Source: Oscillospiraceae bacterium
Lineage (GTDB): Bacteria > Bacillota > Clostridia > Oscillospirales > Ruminococcaceae
Reading direction: 5' to 3'
DNA: 64,000 nucleotides
Assembly (NCBI GenBank): GCA_016288755.1
Contig: JAEELE010000097.1
Coordinates: 1-64,000, forward strand
Below are positions 1-9,557 of the stretch, piece after piece. The notes beneath the pieces are model-generated. The model saw only the letters and a program-made list of their open reading frames with translations. It had not been told where the DNA came from and did no database searches. The position numbers were made by a program, and so were the translations under genes. Positions within the stretch are counted from its first letter, which is position 1. Each line of letters opens with the position of its first letter.

Positions 1-606
1 AATATCCACCGCCAGCCCGAGCTGATGCTCGCTCGTGCCCGGCTCCGCCACATAGTCCTTCGCCAGCGCCGTCGCCTTCTGCTCCGAATAGCCCTGCGAC
101 CGGTAGCTGCGGATGCGCGTCTCCATGATGTCGACCTGCTGCGCATAGGTGCGGTAGCCCTCACGCACAAACGGCTTCAAGCCCTGTGCGCGCATGTCGT
201 CAAACATCTTCTGCAGTGCCGGGTACATTCTCGAATCGACCTGCACACCGTTCTTCAGCGTCGTAAGCTCCGGCGGCGCGTATTCCCCGATCGGATGCGT
301 TCTGTTCGCCAGACGCAGCATCCAGTTCTCCGTCACGGTCACTGCCGCCGTCGGCTTGGTGGTGGATCCCATTGTCGGCTGCGTTGTCGGCTGCGTTGTC
401 GATTGCGTTGTCGATTCCGTTGTCGATTGTGTTGTCGATTGTGTTGTCGATTGTGTTGTCGATTGGATCGTCGGCTGCACGGTCGGCTGTGCGGTCTGTG
501 AAGCTGTCGGCTCCGTTGTCTGCTCTGCCGTCGCGGCGATCCTTCCGGAGCCGCAGCCGGCGAGCAGAAGCATCGCGGCAAGCGGCAGCAGTCTGCGCAA
601 ATGCAT
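1..606 (-). CDS. D-Ala-D-Ala carboxypeptidase (VanY/M15-like) lipoprotein, partial at window edge
   Basis: Minus-strand frame from ATG at 606 reads MHLRRLLPLAAMLLLAGCGSG (lipobox), a (STTQ)n linker, then GVQVDSRMYPALQKMFDDMRAQGLKPFVREGYRTYAQQ...EPGTSEHQLGLAVDI (VanY SxHQxGxAxDI motif). Absent from the ORF track because it is not closed in the window. Confidence 0.88.
   Translation of the reverse strand, partial: MHLRRLLPLAAMLLLAGCGSGRIAATAEQTTEPTASQTAQPTVQPTIQSTTQSTTQSTTQSTTESTTQSTTQPTTQPTMGSTTKPTAAVTVTENWMLRLANRTHPIGEYAPPELTTLKNGVQVDSRMYPALQKMFDDMRAQGLKPFVREGYRTYAQQVDIMETRIRSYRSQGYSEQKATALAKDYVAEPGTSEHQLGLAVDI
374..482 (-). repeat. 12-bp tandem repeat (GTTGTCGATTGT-like) encoding the TTQS linker
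   Basis: Direct reading: gttgtcgattgtgttgtcgattgt... about 8-9 degenerate 12-bp units in frame. Confidence 0.85.
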
Positions 607-776
607 GGTACGCATCTCCCTTCTGCTGTTATCATAGCACAGATTCGGCGCGGACGCAAGGGCATTTCGCATTATTTCAGCGAATCTTCAGCGATACTTC
701 ATATAATCGGATCAGCAGCGCATAAGCGATTACCCCTTCGCCTGTGCGCTGCTGACCCTTAATATAGAGGTTTGAA

Positions 777-1739
777 TTAAGCGTTCGGAACGTGCGCAAG
801 CACATAGTTGAGCAGGAGCTCGCCTGCATCCTTGTTCAGGTGGATGCCGTCCTGCTCGGCATAAGCCGGATCGAGCTTGCCGCTGCTGTTTTTCAGGGCG
901 GTGTTTGTGTCCACAAAATAGACATTCGCCTGATTGCACAGCTCCAGCAGATTGGAATTGTACAGGTCGATGTCAGAATTGAGCACCGCGCCCTTCTTGA
1001 GCTTTTCGGCGGCGGCGGTCACCGGCGGGATCGAGAGCACATAGACCTGTGCAGCCGGTGCGCCCGCCACCACGCTGTTGAGCATCTCGCTGAACTGCGC
1101 GGTCATCTGGTCGGGCTTTCTGCCGTTGACAAGGCTCTCGGTGCCGAACATCAGGTAGATCGGGCATTTTGCGCGCGCGACCGCACTGAGAATGCGGATC
1201 GTCGTGCCGTCCTGAAGCCGGATATACTCCGTGCGGTAGTTATCGAGCGTCAGCGTCTCGCTGGAATAGGAATTCTTCTTCTGCAGCAGCCCCGATTCGT
1301 AGAGGCGGTCGACCAGCATATCGCCGACGAACGCACACTTCTCCAGATAGGAGGCGGGCTGCGGCGTCTGACCGTCCGGTACGGGGTTGATTTTCGCCTC
1401 GATGACCGCCTGCGAGGATTCCTCCGCGCTGCTCTCATCGGAAGCGGTCGAATTCACGTTTTCCGCAAACGAGCTCTCCTCGGGTGCCGAGTCGACCGGC
1501 GCGACTGAATCGAGCGCGCTTGAGGTCTCGGCGACTGCTTTGGAAACGAACACATCCCGTTCGGGGTGGACGTTCCGGTGATACATATAAAGTCCGAAGC
1601 AAACGATCAGGCTTGCGAGCCAGATGAAGCACAGCATCCCGAACCGGAACCGGATCAGCGGACCGCGTCTGCGGCGCTTGCGGTGTCTGCGGGGATTCTG
1701 CTGCGATCTGCGGACTGTATTTTGCGTCCCGCTGGGCAT
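777..1739 (-). CDS. Membrane-anchored SGNH/GDSL-like hydrolase
   Basis: N-terminal TM; YLMFGTESLVNGR block; C-terminal ...DGIHLNKDAGELLLNYVL (DxxH-like). Confidence 0.7.
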   Translation of the reverse strand: MPSGTQNTVRRSQQNPRRHRKRRRRGPLIRFRFGMLCFIWLASLIVCFGLYMYHRNVHPERDVFVSKAVAETSSALDSVAPVDSAPEESSFAENVNSTASDESSAEESSQAVIEAKINPVPDGQTPQPASYLEKCAFVGDMLVDRLYESGLLQKKNSYSSETLTLDNYRTEYIRLQDGTTIRILSAVARAKCPIYLMFGTESLVNGRKPDQMTAQFSEMLNSVVAGAPAAQVYVLSIPPVTAAAEKLKKGAVLNSDIDLYNSNLLELCNQANVYFVDTNTALKNSSGKLDPAYAEQDGIHLNKDAGELLLNYVLAHVPNA

Positions 1740-1882
1740 GGGCGTCTCCCTCCGTTTTTATCTGCAATACATCTTTATTATAACGCATTTTTGCAGATTT
1801 TGCAAGCCCTTTTCGCGATTTTTTGCAGACGCGGACATTTTTCTGCATTTTCGACGGTTTGCGGCGCCGGAGCATCGGCGGG

Positions 1883-3217
1883 TTACAGCTTTCCGCCGAA
1901 GATTTCCTGCATCTGCGCCGTTTTGCCGCAGGAGAGCCGCCCCTCGGGGCATTTCCCGGTGACAAAGCAGCTCGGACCGAAGCGGTCGAAGACGCTGCCC
2001 TCTGCTAAGCGGAGCTGCCGCAGCAGGTCGACCGCGACGCCGCGGATCTCCCACTGTGCGCGGCTGCAGGTGCGCAGCTTCATGAAGTGGAGCAGCTCTC
2101 TTCCGTTCATCGCGCAGAGCACGTCGACCTGATTGCCCGCGAGCGCGAAATACTGCACGGCTGCCGCGGGGAGCCCCTCCGGGAGCATCCGGTTGAGCAC
2201 ATCTGCATTCCGCATGAAGGCAGCGGTATAGATTTCACGCGCATCTGCGTTATTTTCAATAGATTCGGGCAGCACATAATGCTGCGTCAGCACCGCCTGC
2301 GTCACCTGCGGCACGAGCACGGTCTGCATGCGGTGCCGCACCAGATGCGTGACCGCGGCGAGCGACAGATCACGCAGGGCAAACTGCGCCCAGATCATTT
2401 CGAGCTCGCGGGTGCGTTCCCCGTGCAGCACAGCGTCGGGGTCTGCGGGCTGACTGCCGCTCACGAAGTTGAAGGCGGCGCTCACAGTCAGCGCATCGGC
2501 GACCGGGCTGACATGCAGCAGCTCGGCGCGTCCCTGCGCGGCTTCCGGCTGCGGACATGCCGGAACGGCGGGCGGCGCATATCGGTCGCTCCCGGCGGGA
2601 AAGCGCTTCTCGAAGAGGTCGGGGAGCTTCGGGAAATAGGCGCGGATCTGCTCCTTGAGCGATTCACCGAGCGCCTTGAGCTCCGGGAAATAGGAGCCGC
2701 GCCCGACGCACATCACCGTGATCATGTAGAGCAGCTCGCGCGCGTTCATCGTGCAGTAGAAATTCGAGCGGAAGCAATAGGGCAGCAGATAACGCGCGTC
2801 CTCCTTCGGGATGCCGCACTCCAGCAGTGCCGCATAGTCGTCGAAGAGCGACTGCATGTGTGCTTTGTAGTCGGGCAGGAGCTGCTCCGGCAGCGGCGGG
2901 AGACAGAATCCGGCGTCCGTGAAATCGACGTATCTGCGGGATTTGACGGTATAGGAGCCGAGGCGGAACTCGATGACGAACTCCTCGGTGCAGACAGAGA
3001 CATTGTCGAAGGCGACGGTAAAGAACTGGTGCTCGAGGGTGGAGGTATGCCCGGAGGCAGCGACCTTTTCGATGAGACCGGCGTTATTTTCGCTTTCGCA
3101 GGAGCGGGCGAAGATTTCGAGTGCAGAGCCCTGCGTCGTAGAGATGCGGGCGGCGGAAGCGACGGCGGCGTCGCCGGCGGTAGAGGAGGCGATGATTTTC
3201 GCCTGAGCCTGATTCAT
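1883..3217 (-). CDS. thyX: FAD-dependent thymidylate synthase, tandem-domain form
   Basis: Start at MNQAQAKIIASS (SD upstream). Contains HTSTLEHQFFTVAF..., VIEFRLGSYTVKSRRYVDF and a second domain THLVRHRMQTVLVPQVTQ...ELLHFMKLRTCSRAQWEIR. Confidence 0.85.
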   Translation of the reverse strand: MNQAQAKIIASSTAGDAAVASAARISTTQGSALEIFARSCESENNAGLIEKVAASGHTSTLEHQFFTVAFDNVSVCTEEFVIEFRLGSYTVKSRRYVDFTDAGFCLPPLPEQLLPDYKAHMQSLFDDYAALLECGIPKEDARYLLPYCFRSNFYCTMNARELLYMITVMCVGRGSYFPELKALGESLKEQIRAYFPKLPDLFEKRFPAGSDRYAPPAVPACPQPEAAQGRAELLHVSPVADALTVSAAFNFVSGSQPADPDAVLHGERTRELEMIWAQFALRDLSLAAVTHLVRHRMQTVLVPQVTQAVLTQHYVLPESIENNADAREIYTAAFMRNADVLNRMLPEGLPAAAVQYFALAGNQVDVLCAMNGRELLHFMKLRTCSRAQWEIRGVAVDLLRQLRLAEGSVFDRFGPSCFVTGKCPEGRLSCGKTAQMQEIFGGKL

Positions 3218-3545
3218 AGGAGGAGCTCCTTTCTGTTCGGAAATCAGTTTTATTGTAGCATGATTCCATTTGAATGTCAAGCCCGGCGGGAGGAGAATGC
3301 AGAATGCGGAATGATTGCGGGGGCTTTTGTTCCCTGTTCTGAACCGTTGCTCCTGCTGTGTCTTTCGTTGGGCGCGGAGCCCCATGTTTGCAAGCAAACC
3401 GGGCGATTTGGCTCCGCGAGCCGTTTTGCATCCTCACCCAATTTGCGTGACTGCACGGCGCGAAAGCGCCTTCTGATACGTCATTACTCCCAAAAATCCT
3501 TTCAATCAGCAGATGAATTGACTCGGCGGAACCATCTCTCACTTC

Positions 3546-5780
3546 TCATTCTCCCGCGTCGTGGTGGTGCCCGCCGCAGCGGCAGTCGTCGTCGTCGTGG
3601 TGATGGTGTTCGTGGTCGTGATGATGATGCCCGCCGCAATGGCAGTCGTCGCCGTGTTCGTGGCCGTGGTCATGGTGATGCTCTGCCGCCGGAGCCGCTG
3701 CGGGCTGCATCGCCCTGAGTGCATTAAGCACCGCCAGAATCAGCACGCCGACATCCCCGAACATCGCCAGCCACAGGCTGATCTCTGTGAACGCCCCGAG
3801 CACCAGAATCAGCAGCTTCACCGCCAGCGCAAACACAATATTCTCCCGCACGATCCGCATCGTCTTGCGCGCCGTCGCGATCGCCGTTCCGAGCCTGAGC
3901 AGCGAATCGTCCATCAGCACGATATCCGCCGCCTCCATTGCCGCGTCACTGCCCATCGCACCCATCGCGACACCGACGTCGGCACGCATGAGCACCGGCG
4001 CGTCGTTGATGCCGTCGCCGACAAACGCGGCCTTTGCGCCCGACTGCATGATCTGCTCGACCTGCGCGACCTTGTCGGCGGGCAGCAGCTCTGCGTGCAG
4101 CTCGTCGATGCCGACCGCCTTGCCGACCGATTCCGCGACCGACTGCAGGTCGCCGGTGAGCATGACCGTCCTGCGGATGCCGAGCGTGCGGAGCTTATCG
4201 AGCGCTGCCTTCGCGCCGTGCTTGACGCGGTCGTTGATGACGATATGCCCGAGGTATTCGCCCTCGCGCGCAATATGAATGACCGTGCCGGAGAGGTGGC
4301 ACTCCCGGAAATCGGCGCCGGCCTCCTCCATCAGCTTGGCGCTGCCGATATCGTAGGCTCTGCCGTCGACGACCGCATGCAGCCCGCGCCCGGCGAGCTC
4401 GGTAACCTCGGTCAGCCGGTCAGGGTCCAGATGCCCGCTGTGTGCCCGGATGATCGACTCGCCGACCGGATGCGTCGAGCGCTGCTCTGCCGCCGCCGCG
4501 ATATCGAGCAGCTCGTCGGCGGTGCAGTCCTTCGGGTGGATCGCGTCAACGGCAAATTCGCCGTGCGTCAGCGTGCCGGTCTTGTCAAAGACGACCGTGT
4601 CGACCGCGCTGAGACGCTCCAGATCGTTCGCGCCCTTGATCAGCACGCCGTACCGCGATGCACCGCCGATTCCGCCGAAGAAGCTCAGCGGCACTGACAC
4701 GACCAGTGCGCACGGGCACGAGACCATCAGAAAGACACAGGCGCGGTGCAGCCAGCTCCCCCACGGCTGCGCAAAGCAGAGCGGCGGAATCAGCGCGAGC
4801 AGCACGGCGCAGAGCACGACCGCCGGGGTATACACCCGCGAGAAACGCGTGATGAAGCGCTCCGCCTTCGATTTTTTCTCCGCAGCCGATTCGACCAGCG
4901 TGAGAATCCGCGAGACCGTGCTCTCGGCATAGACGCTCTCAACCCGTACGGTGATCGCGCCGCTCTGGTTGACCGTGCCGCTGAGCACCTGATCGCCCTC
5001 GGATTTTGCGGAGGGCGCGCTTTCGCCGGTCAGCGCGGCGGTGTGAACGGTCGTTTTGCCGGAGACGATCACGCCGTCGAGCGGGATGCGCTCGCCCGGA
5101 CGGATGCGGATGCGCTCGCCGACCTGAACCTCCTCGGGCTTGACGGTGACCTCGTAGTCGCCGCGCACGACTGTCGCACGGTCCGGGCGGATATCCATGA
5201 GCCCCGCGATCGAGCGGCGGCTCCTGCCGACGGCGATATTCTCAAAGAGCTCGCCGACCTGAAAGAAGATCATGACAAAGGCGGCTTCGGGGTATTCCCC
5301 GATCGCGAATGCGCCGACCGTTGCGAGCGTCATGAGCAGGGCTTCGTCGAAGATCTGCCCGTGTGCGATATTGCGCACGGCATCGAGCAGGACCGGATAG
5401 CCCGCGACCAGATAGGGCACGGCGAAGGCGATCAGCTTGGCGATTCCGGTCAGCGGCAGCAGCCATGCGATCACCAGCAGCACCGACGCCGCGATAATGC
5501 GGATGAGGCTCTGCTTCTGCTCCGGTTCGAGCCCCTTTGCCGCCTCGGTCACGGCGGGCGCGTCCTCGAGAATCAGCATGTCGGGCTCCAATTCGGCTGC
5601 CTTTTTCTTTGCCGCCGCGAAGACCTCCGCAAAGCGGTCGTCGGCGGCTTCGAGCACGAGTGTTTTCTGCACGAACAGCAGCGAAACCGCATCGACGCCG
5701 TCGAGCTCCGCGATCGCGTGCTCGACCTTTGCGGCGCAGTTGGCGCAGTCGAGATTTTCGATGTGATAGCGCTTTTTCAT
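3546..5780 (-). CDS. Heavy-metal translocating P1B-type ATPase with N-terminal HMA and His-rich C-terminus
   Basis: LDCANCAAKVE HMA motif, SCPCALVVS, DKTGTLTHG, GDGINDAPVL; C-terminal HHHDHGHEHGDDCHCGGHHHHDHEHHHH. Confidence 0.95.
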   Translation of the reverse strand: MKKRYHIENLDCANCAAKVEHAIAELDGVDAVSLLFVQKTLVLEAADDRFAEVFAAAKKKAAELEPDMLILEDAPAVTEAAKGLEPEQKQSLIRIIAASVLLVIAWLLPLTGIAKLIAFAVPYLVAGYPVLLDAVRNIAHGQIFDEALLMTLATVGAFAIGEYPEAAFVMIFFQVGELFENIAVGRSRRSIAGLMDIRPDRATVVRGDYEVTVKPEEVQVGERIRIRPGERIPLDGVIVSGKTTVHTAALTGESAPSAKSEGDQVLSGTVNQSGAITVRVESVYAESTVSRILTLVESAAEKKSKAERFITRFSRVYTPAVVLCAVLLALIPPLCFAQPWGSWLHRACVFLMVSCPCALVVSVPLSFFGGIGGASRYGVLIKGANDLERLSAVDTVVFDKTGTLTHGEFAVDAIHPKDCTADELLDIAAAAEQRSTHPVGESIIRAHSGHLDPDRLTEVTELAGRGLHAVVDGRAYDIGSAKLMEEAGADFRECHLSGTVIHIAREGEYLGHIVINDRVKHGAKAALDKLRTLGIRRTVMLTGDLQSVAESVGKAVGIDELHAELLPADKVAQVEQIMQSGAKAAFVGDGINDAPVLMRADVGVAMGAMGSDAAMEAADIVLMDDSLLRLGTAIATARKTMRIVRENIVFALAVKLLILVLGAFTEISLWLAMFGDVGVLILAVLNALRAMQPAAAPAAEHHHDHGHEHGDDCHCGGHHHHDHEHHHHDDDDCRCGGHHHDAGE

Positions 5781-6199
5781 GTTGCATCCGGCTCCTTTCC
5801 GTCGTCAATGCGCTCGAGCAGATGCTCAAAGCCCTGCAGAATGATGCTGCGGACGTGGTCGTCCGCGAGGAAGTAATAGATCGTTTTGCCCTCGCGGCGG
5901 TTCGCGACCAGATTGGCGTCCTTGAGAATCTTGAGCTGATGCGAGATCGCGGACTGCGTCATGCCGAGCAGCTCTGCGATGGCGCAGACGCACATTTCCG
6001 ATTCAAACAGCGAAAAGAGGATCTTGACGCGCGTGGAATCGGCGAAAAGGCGGTAGAGGTCGGCGAGGTCGGAGAGGATCTCGTCGGTCGGGAGCTCCTG
6101 CCGCACGCGCCGGAGAATGGGGTCGTAGATGTCGTGCCGCATGCAGCCGCAGCCGGGCTCTCCTGCCTGTGCGGCGTATCTTTGCGAATGAGCGGTCAT
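5777..6199 (-). CDS. ArsR/SmtB-family metalloregulator
   Basis: ADSTRVKILFSLFESEMCVCAIAELLGMTQSAISHQLKILKDANLV; overlaps the ATPase start (ATGA); AGGAGG SD before ATG at 6199. Confidence 0.92.
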   Translation of the reverse strand: MTAHSQRYAAQAGEPGCGCMRHDIYDPILRRVRQELPTDEILSDLADLYRLFADSTRVKILFSLFESEMCVCAIAELLGMTQSAISHQLKILKDANLVANRREGKTIYYFLADDHVRSIILQGFEHLLERIDDGKEPDAT

Positions 6200-6217
6200 G
6201 CTGAACACCTCCTGAAA

Positions 6218-6281
6218 CATATGAGCGGACATTCATGTGAGCGTCCGTTCATATGATAACACATTCATATGATTTTGTCAA
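6218..6281 (-). promoter_or_regulatory. Sigma-A promoter with ArsR-type inverted-repeat operator
   Basis: Minus strand TTGACA (6281-6276) - 17 bp - TATCAT (6258-6253). Inverted repeat CATATGAGCGGAC (6218-6230) / GTCCGTTCATATG (6243-6255). Confidence 0.8.
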
Positions 6282-6313
6282 GCCCCTTTTGGAAAAAAGT
6301 CGGAGGGGAAAAT

Positions 6314-6355
6314 GAGAAGTGAGAAATGGCGAGTGAGGAGTGAGGAGTTGTTCCG
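6314..6355 (+). repeat. Heptamer array (GAGNAGT)5 + TGTTCCG
   Basis: GAGAAGT GAGAAAT GGCGAGT GAGGAGT GAGGAGT TGTTCCG, exact 7-bp phase. Confidence 0.9.
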
Positions 6356-6502
6356 GACAAAATGAGCAGGCAGGAGATGACGGAATTCCCCTCCGCCCCG
6401 CGCGCAGAAACGGCGCTCTTGCTTTTTCCGCATAATGTGGTATAATAAGCACAGAGCCCGGGCACCGTGTGCCGGAGGGCAATCGCAAAAAGTGAGGCGC
6501 TT

Positions 6503-7525
6503 ATGGAACAGGAAAATCAAATCAGCGGCACAGAACCGCTGGTCAGCGTCATTGTGCCGGTCTGCAATGTCGCCGCGTATCTGCGCGAGGGGCTCGACAG
6601 CCTGCTCGCCCAGACCTACCGGAATCTCGAGATCATTGCGGTCGACGACGGCTCGGACGACAGCTCACCTGCGATCTGCGCGGAATATGCCCGGCGGGAC
6701 GCTCGCGTGCGGCTCATCCGGCAGGAGAACGGCGGGCTCAGTGCCGCGCGGAACACCGGTCTGGACGCGATGCACGGCGCGTATACCGCATTTCTCGACC
6801 CCGACGACGCCTTTCGCCCCGACATGATCGAAGCGCTGCTGCACGCCTTGCGCAGCAGCGGGGCGCAGATCGCCTGCTGCGATTACGATATCTGCCGCAC
6901 CGAGGGTTCACTGCCCGCGGCGAAAAAGCACAAGCCGGTGCACTGGAAGCCGGGCGTCTTTTCGTCCGCAGAGGCATTGGTGCAGCTCTTCAGCGGCGGT
7001 ATGGGGTTTTCGGTGTGGAGCAAGCTCTTTGACAGCCGGCTCTTCGCGCAGTGCCGCTTTACAGTCGGCAGAAACTACGAGGACAGCCTGATCACGCCGA
7101 TGCTCTTTGAGCGCGCAGAGAGGATCGTCTCGGTCGGCAGATCGCTGGTGCTGCACCGCAAGCGCCCGCAGAGCATCACGACGACCGCCTCGGCAAAAAA
7201 CATGCTCGACTGGTTCTATGCCAGAGAACGGACGGAGGCATTTCTCGCTGAACGCATTCCGGCGGTTTTCCCGCAGGCGCTTCTGGACCGCTACACCGAG
7301 AACGGCTTTCGCGGCATTATGAAGCAGTGCATGCGTCTGCTCCCGGAGAGCACCCCGGAAAAACTGGCGGCACGCAGGCAGCTTGAGCAGGCGCTGAAGC
7401 TGCGCAGCCGTTCGCTCAAAGATTTTGCCTTTTTCACCAGAGCCGAATATACGCTCTACCGCATCAGCCCGCATTTGTGCCGGGCGGTCCGGAGGGTCGC
7501 CGCGCGGGGGCTGCATCAGATATAA
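6503..7525 (+). CDS. Family 2 glycosyltransferase
   Basis: PLVSVIVPVCNVAAYLREGLDSLLAQTYRNLEIIAVDDGSDD...NGGLSAARNTGLD. Confidence 0.92.
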   Translation: MEQENQISGTEPLVSVIVPVCNVAAYLREGLDSLLAQTYRNLEIIAVDDGSDDSSPAICAEYARRDARVRLIRQENGGLSAARNTGLDAMHGAYTAFLDPDDAFRPDMIEALLHALRSSGAQIACCDYDICRTEGSLPAAKKHKPVHWKPGVFSSAEALVQLFSGGMGFSVWSKLFDSRLFAQCRFTVGRNYEDSLITPMLFERAERIVSVGRSLVLHRKRPQSITTTASAKNMLDWFYARERTEAFLAERIPAVFPQALLDRYTENGFRGIMKQCMRLLPESTPEKLAARRQLEQALKLRSRSLKDFAFFTRAEYTLYRISPHLCRAVRRVAARGLHQI

Positions 7526-7647
7526 TGCTGTGACCGACCGTGCGAGTCGGGTGCAGACGATGACGGCTGCGGCATCTGCGGATTGCTGTGGCTTGATTGA
7601 TAACGTAAACGATGCGGGAACACATTGTGGAATCATCTGAATCAAAC

Positions 7648-7683
7648 AGAGCGAACCGGTTTACAGCAAAACCGGTTCGCTCT
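7648..7683. terminator. Strong 15-bp stem hairpin between convergent genes
   Basis: AGAGCGAACCGGTTT / AAACCGGTTCGCTCT, 6-nt loop, followed by a T-rich tail. Confidence 0.75.
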
Positions 7684-7794
7684 GATTCTTTGTATCAATA
7701 TGATGTGTTGTGAAAGTGCTGCTTTTGGGCGCGCAGATAATTACGCAAATGCGCCGTATTATGTCAGACAGCAATGCCTGCCCGGGCTCCGGGC

Positions 7795-9348
7795 TCACAC
7801 CCATTCCACGGTTCCCGGGGGCTTGGATGTGATATCATACACGACGCGGTTGACATGGGGGCACTCATTGCAGAGGCGGTTGGAGATGCGCGCGAGCACA
7901 TCGTAGGGGATGCGTGCCCAGTCGGCGGTCATGAAATCGTCGGTGGTCACCGCGCGGATCGCGATCAGATGCTCATAGGTGCGGTGGTCGCCCATGACGC
8001 CGACCGTGCGCACATCAGGCAGGACCGCGAAAAACTGACTCATCGTGCGCGCCAGCCCGCTCTTTGCGATCTCGTCGCGGAAAATGGCGTCTGCATCCTG
8101 CAAAATGCGCACCTTCTCCTCGGTGATCTCACCGATGATGCGCACGCCGAGCCCCGGTCCCGGGAAGGGCTGCCGCCACACAAGCTCCGCGGGAATCCCC
8201 AGCCGCTCGCCGACTGCCCGCACCTCGTCCTTGAAGAGGTCGCATAGCGGCTCGATCACGCCCTCAAACTGAATATCGTCGGGCATTTTCACCATGTTGT
8301 GATGGGTCTTGATGACCGCGGTGCTGCCCTGCCCGGAGGCATTGCCCCTGCCGCTCTCGATGCGGTCGGGATAGATCGTGCCCTGCGCAAAGAAGCCCTC
8401 GGCGCCCTGCTCGCGAATCTTATCCCAGAACACGCTGTAAAACTCGGTGCCGATGATTTTGCGCTTCTGCTCGGGATCGGTGACGCCCCGGAGCTTTTCG
8501 AGGAAATGCTGCTGCGCATTGACGCGCACAAAATTCATGTCAAACAGCTTCGTGAAGGTCTCCTCGACGAAATCGCCCTCGTCCTTGCGCATGAGACCCT
8601 GATCGACGAAAACGCAGGTGAGCTGTTTGCCGACGGCTCTGCTCAGCAAAGCTGCCGCTACGGACGAATCGACGCCGCCGGAGAGCCCGAGCACGACCTT
8701 TTTGTCGCCGATCTTTTCGCGGAGCGCCTGCACGGTCTGCTCGATGAAGCCCTCCATTTTCCAGTCGCCGGCAAAGCCGCAGACCGAATAGAGGAAATTG
8801 CGCAGAATCTCGCGCCCGAACGCGGTATGCGTGACCTCGGGGTGAAACTGGACGGCATAGAGCTTTTTCGCCTCATTGGCGAAGGCTGCGGCGGGGCAGT
8901 CGGCGGAGGATGCATGCACGGTGAAGCCCTCGGGCACGCGGCTGACGTAGTCGGTGTGGCTCATCCAGACGGTGCTCTGCGCGGGGACGCCGGAGAAGAG
9001 CGGGCTTTTCATATCCTGCGTCATGTCGATCTTGCCGTATTCGGATTTTTCGCAGCTTTTCACCTCGCCGCCGAGGGTATACGCCATGAGCTGGCAGCCG
9101 TAGCAGATACCGAGGACGGGGATGCCGAGGGAGAAGATTTCGGGGGAGATATGGGGGGAGGCGGGGTCATAGACGCTGTTGGGACCGCCGGTGAAGATGA
9201 TTCCGCCGGGGCGGCGTGCGGCGATCTCTGCGATGGGGGTATCGAAGCGGAGGATCTCGCAGTAGACGCCGGACTCACGGACGCGGCGGGCGATGAGCTG
9301 GTTATACTGCCCGCCGAAATCGAGGACGATACAGAGCTGATTTGGCAT
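7795..9348 (-). CDS. guaA: GMP synthase (glutamine-hydrolysing)
   Basis: GATase class I ([12 protein letters not shown]) plus ATP-PPase ([13 protein letters not shown]); ends [18 protein letters not shown]. Confidence 0.98.
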   Translation of the reverse strand: MPNQLCIVLDFGGQYNQLIARRVRESGVYCEILRFDTPIAEIAARRPGGIIFTGGPNSVYDPASPHISPEIFSLGIPVLGICYGCQLMAYTLGGEVKSCEKSEYGKIDMTQDMKSPLFSGVPAQSTVWMSHTDYVSRVPEGFTVHASSADCPAAAFANEAKKLYAVQFHPEVTHTAFGREILRNFLYSVCGFAGDWKMEGFIEQTVQALREKIGDKKVVLGLSGGVDSSVAAALLSRAVGKQLTCVFVDQGLMRKDEGDFVEETFTKLFDMNFVRVNAQQHFLEKLRGVTDPEQKRKIIGTEFYSVFWDKIREQGAEGFFAQGTIYPDRIESGRGNASGQGSTAVIKTHHNMVKMPDDIQFEGVIEPLCDLFKDEVRAVGERLGIPAELVWRQPFPGPGLGVRIIGEITEEKVRILQDADAIFRDEIAKSGLARTMSQFFAVLPDVRTVGVMGDHRTYEHLIAIRAVTTDDFMTADWARIPYDVLARISNRLCNECPHVNRVVYDITSKPPGTVEWV

Positions 9349-9370
9349 AGTTGGACTCCTTTCGCGGTTG

Positions 9371-9448
9371 AAAAACGAAAGCCGCAGGAAGATGCGGCAC
9401 GTCCGGGGGGGATGGTAATATTATACAGCGTTTGGAGGAGAATGTCAA
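9371..9448 (-). promoter_or_regulatory. guaA promoter and terminator-like hairpin in a short leader
   Basis: Minus TTGACA (9448-9443) - 17 - TATAAT (9425-9420), then TGCCGCATCTTCCTGCGGCTTTCGTTTTT before guaA. Confidence 0.65.
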
Positions 9449-9489
9449 GGCTCCGGGGTAAGTGAGAAGGCGAAATCCGCAGAGAAAAA

Positions 9490-9557
9490 GAGGAGTGAGA
9501 AATGACCGGTGCGCCGAAGCGCACTTCTCACTCCTCACTTCTCACTTCTCACTTCTC
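9490..9557. repeat. Compact inverted heptamer element
   Basis: GAGGAGT GAGAAAT ... ACTTCTC ACTCCTC ACTTCTC ACTTCTC ACTTCTC. Confidence 0.9.

Noticed and set aside
3218-3397. N-terminal extension of the thyX ORF (MLANMGLRAQRK...)
   Set aside because: Derived from repeat core 2 sequence; the SD and conserved start support MNQAQ at 3217.
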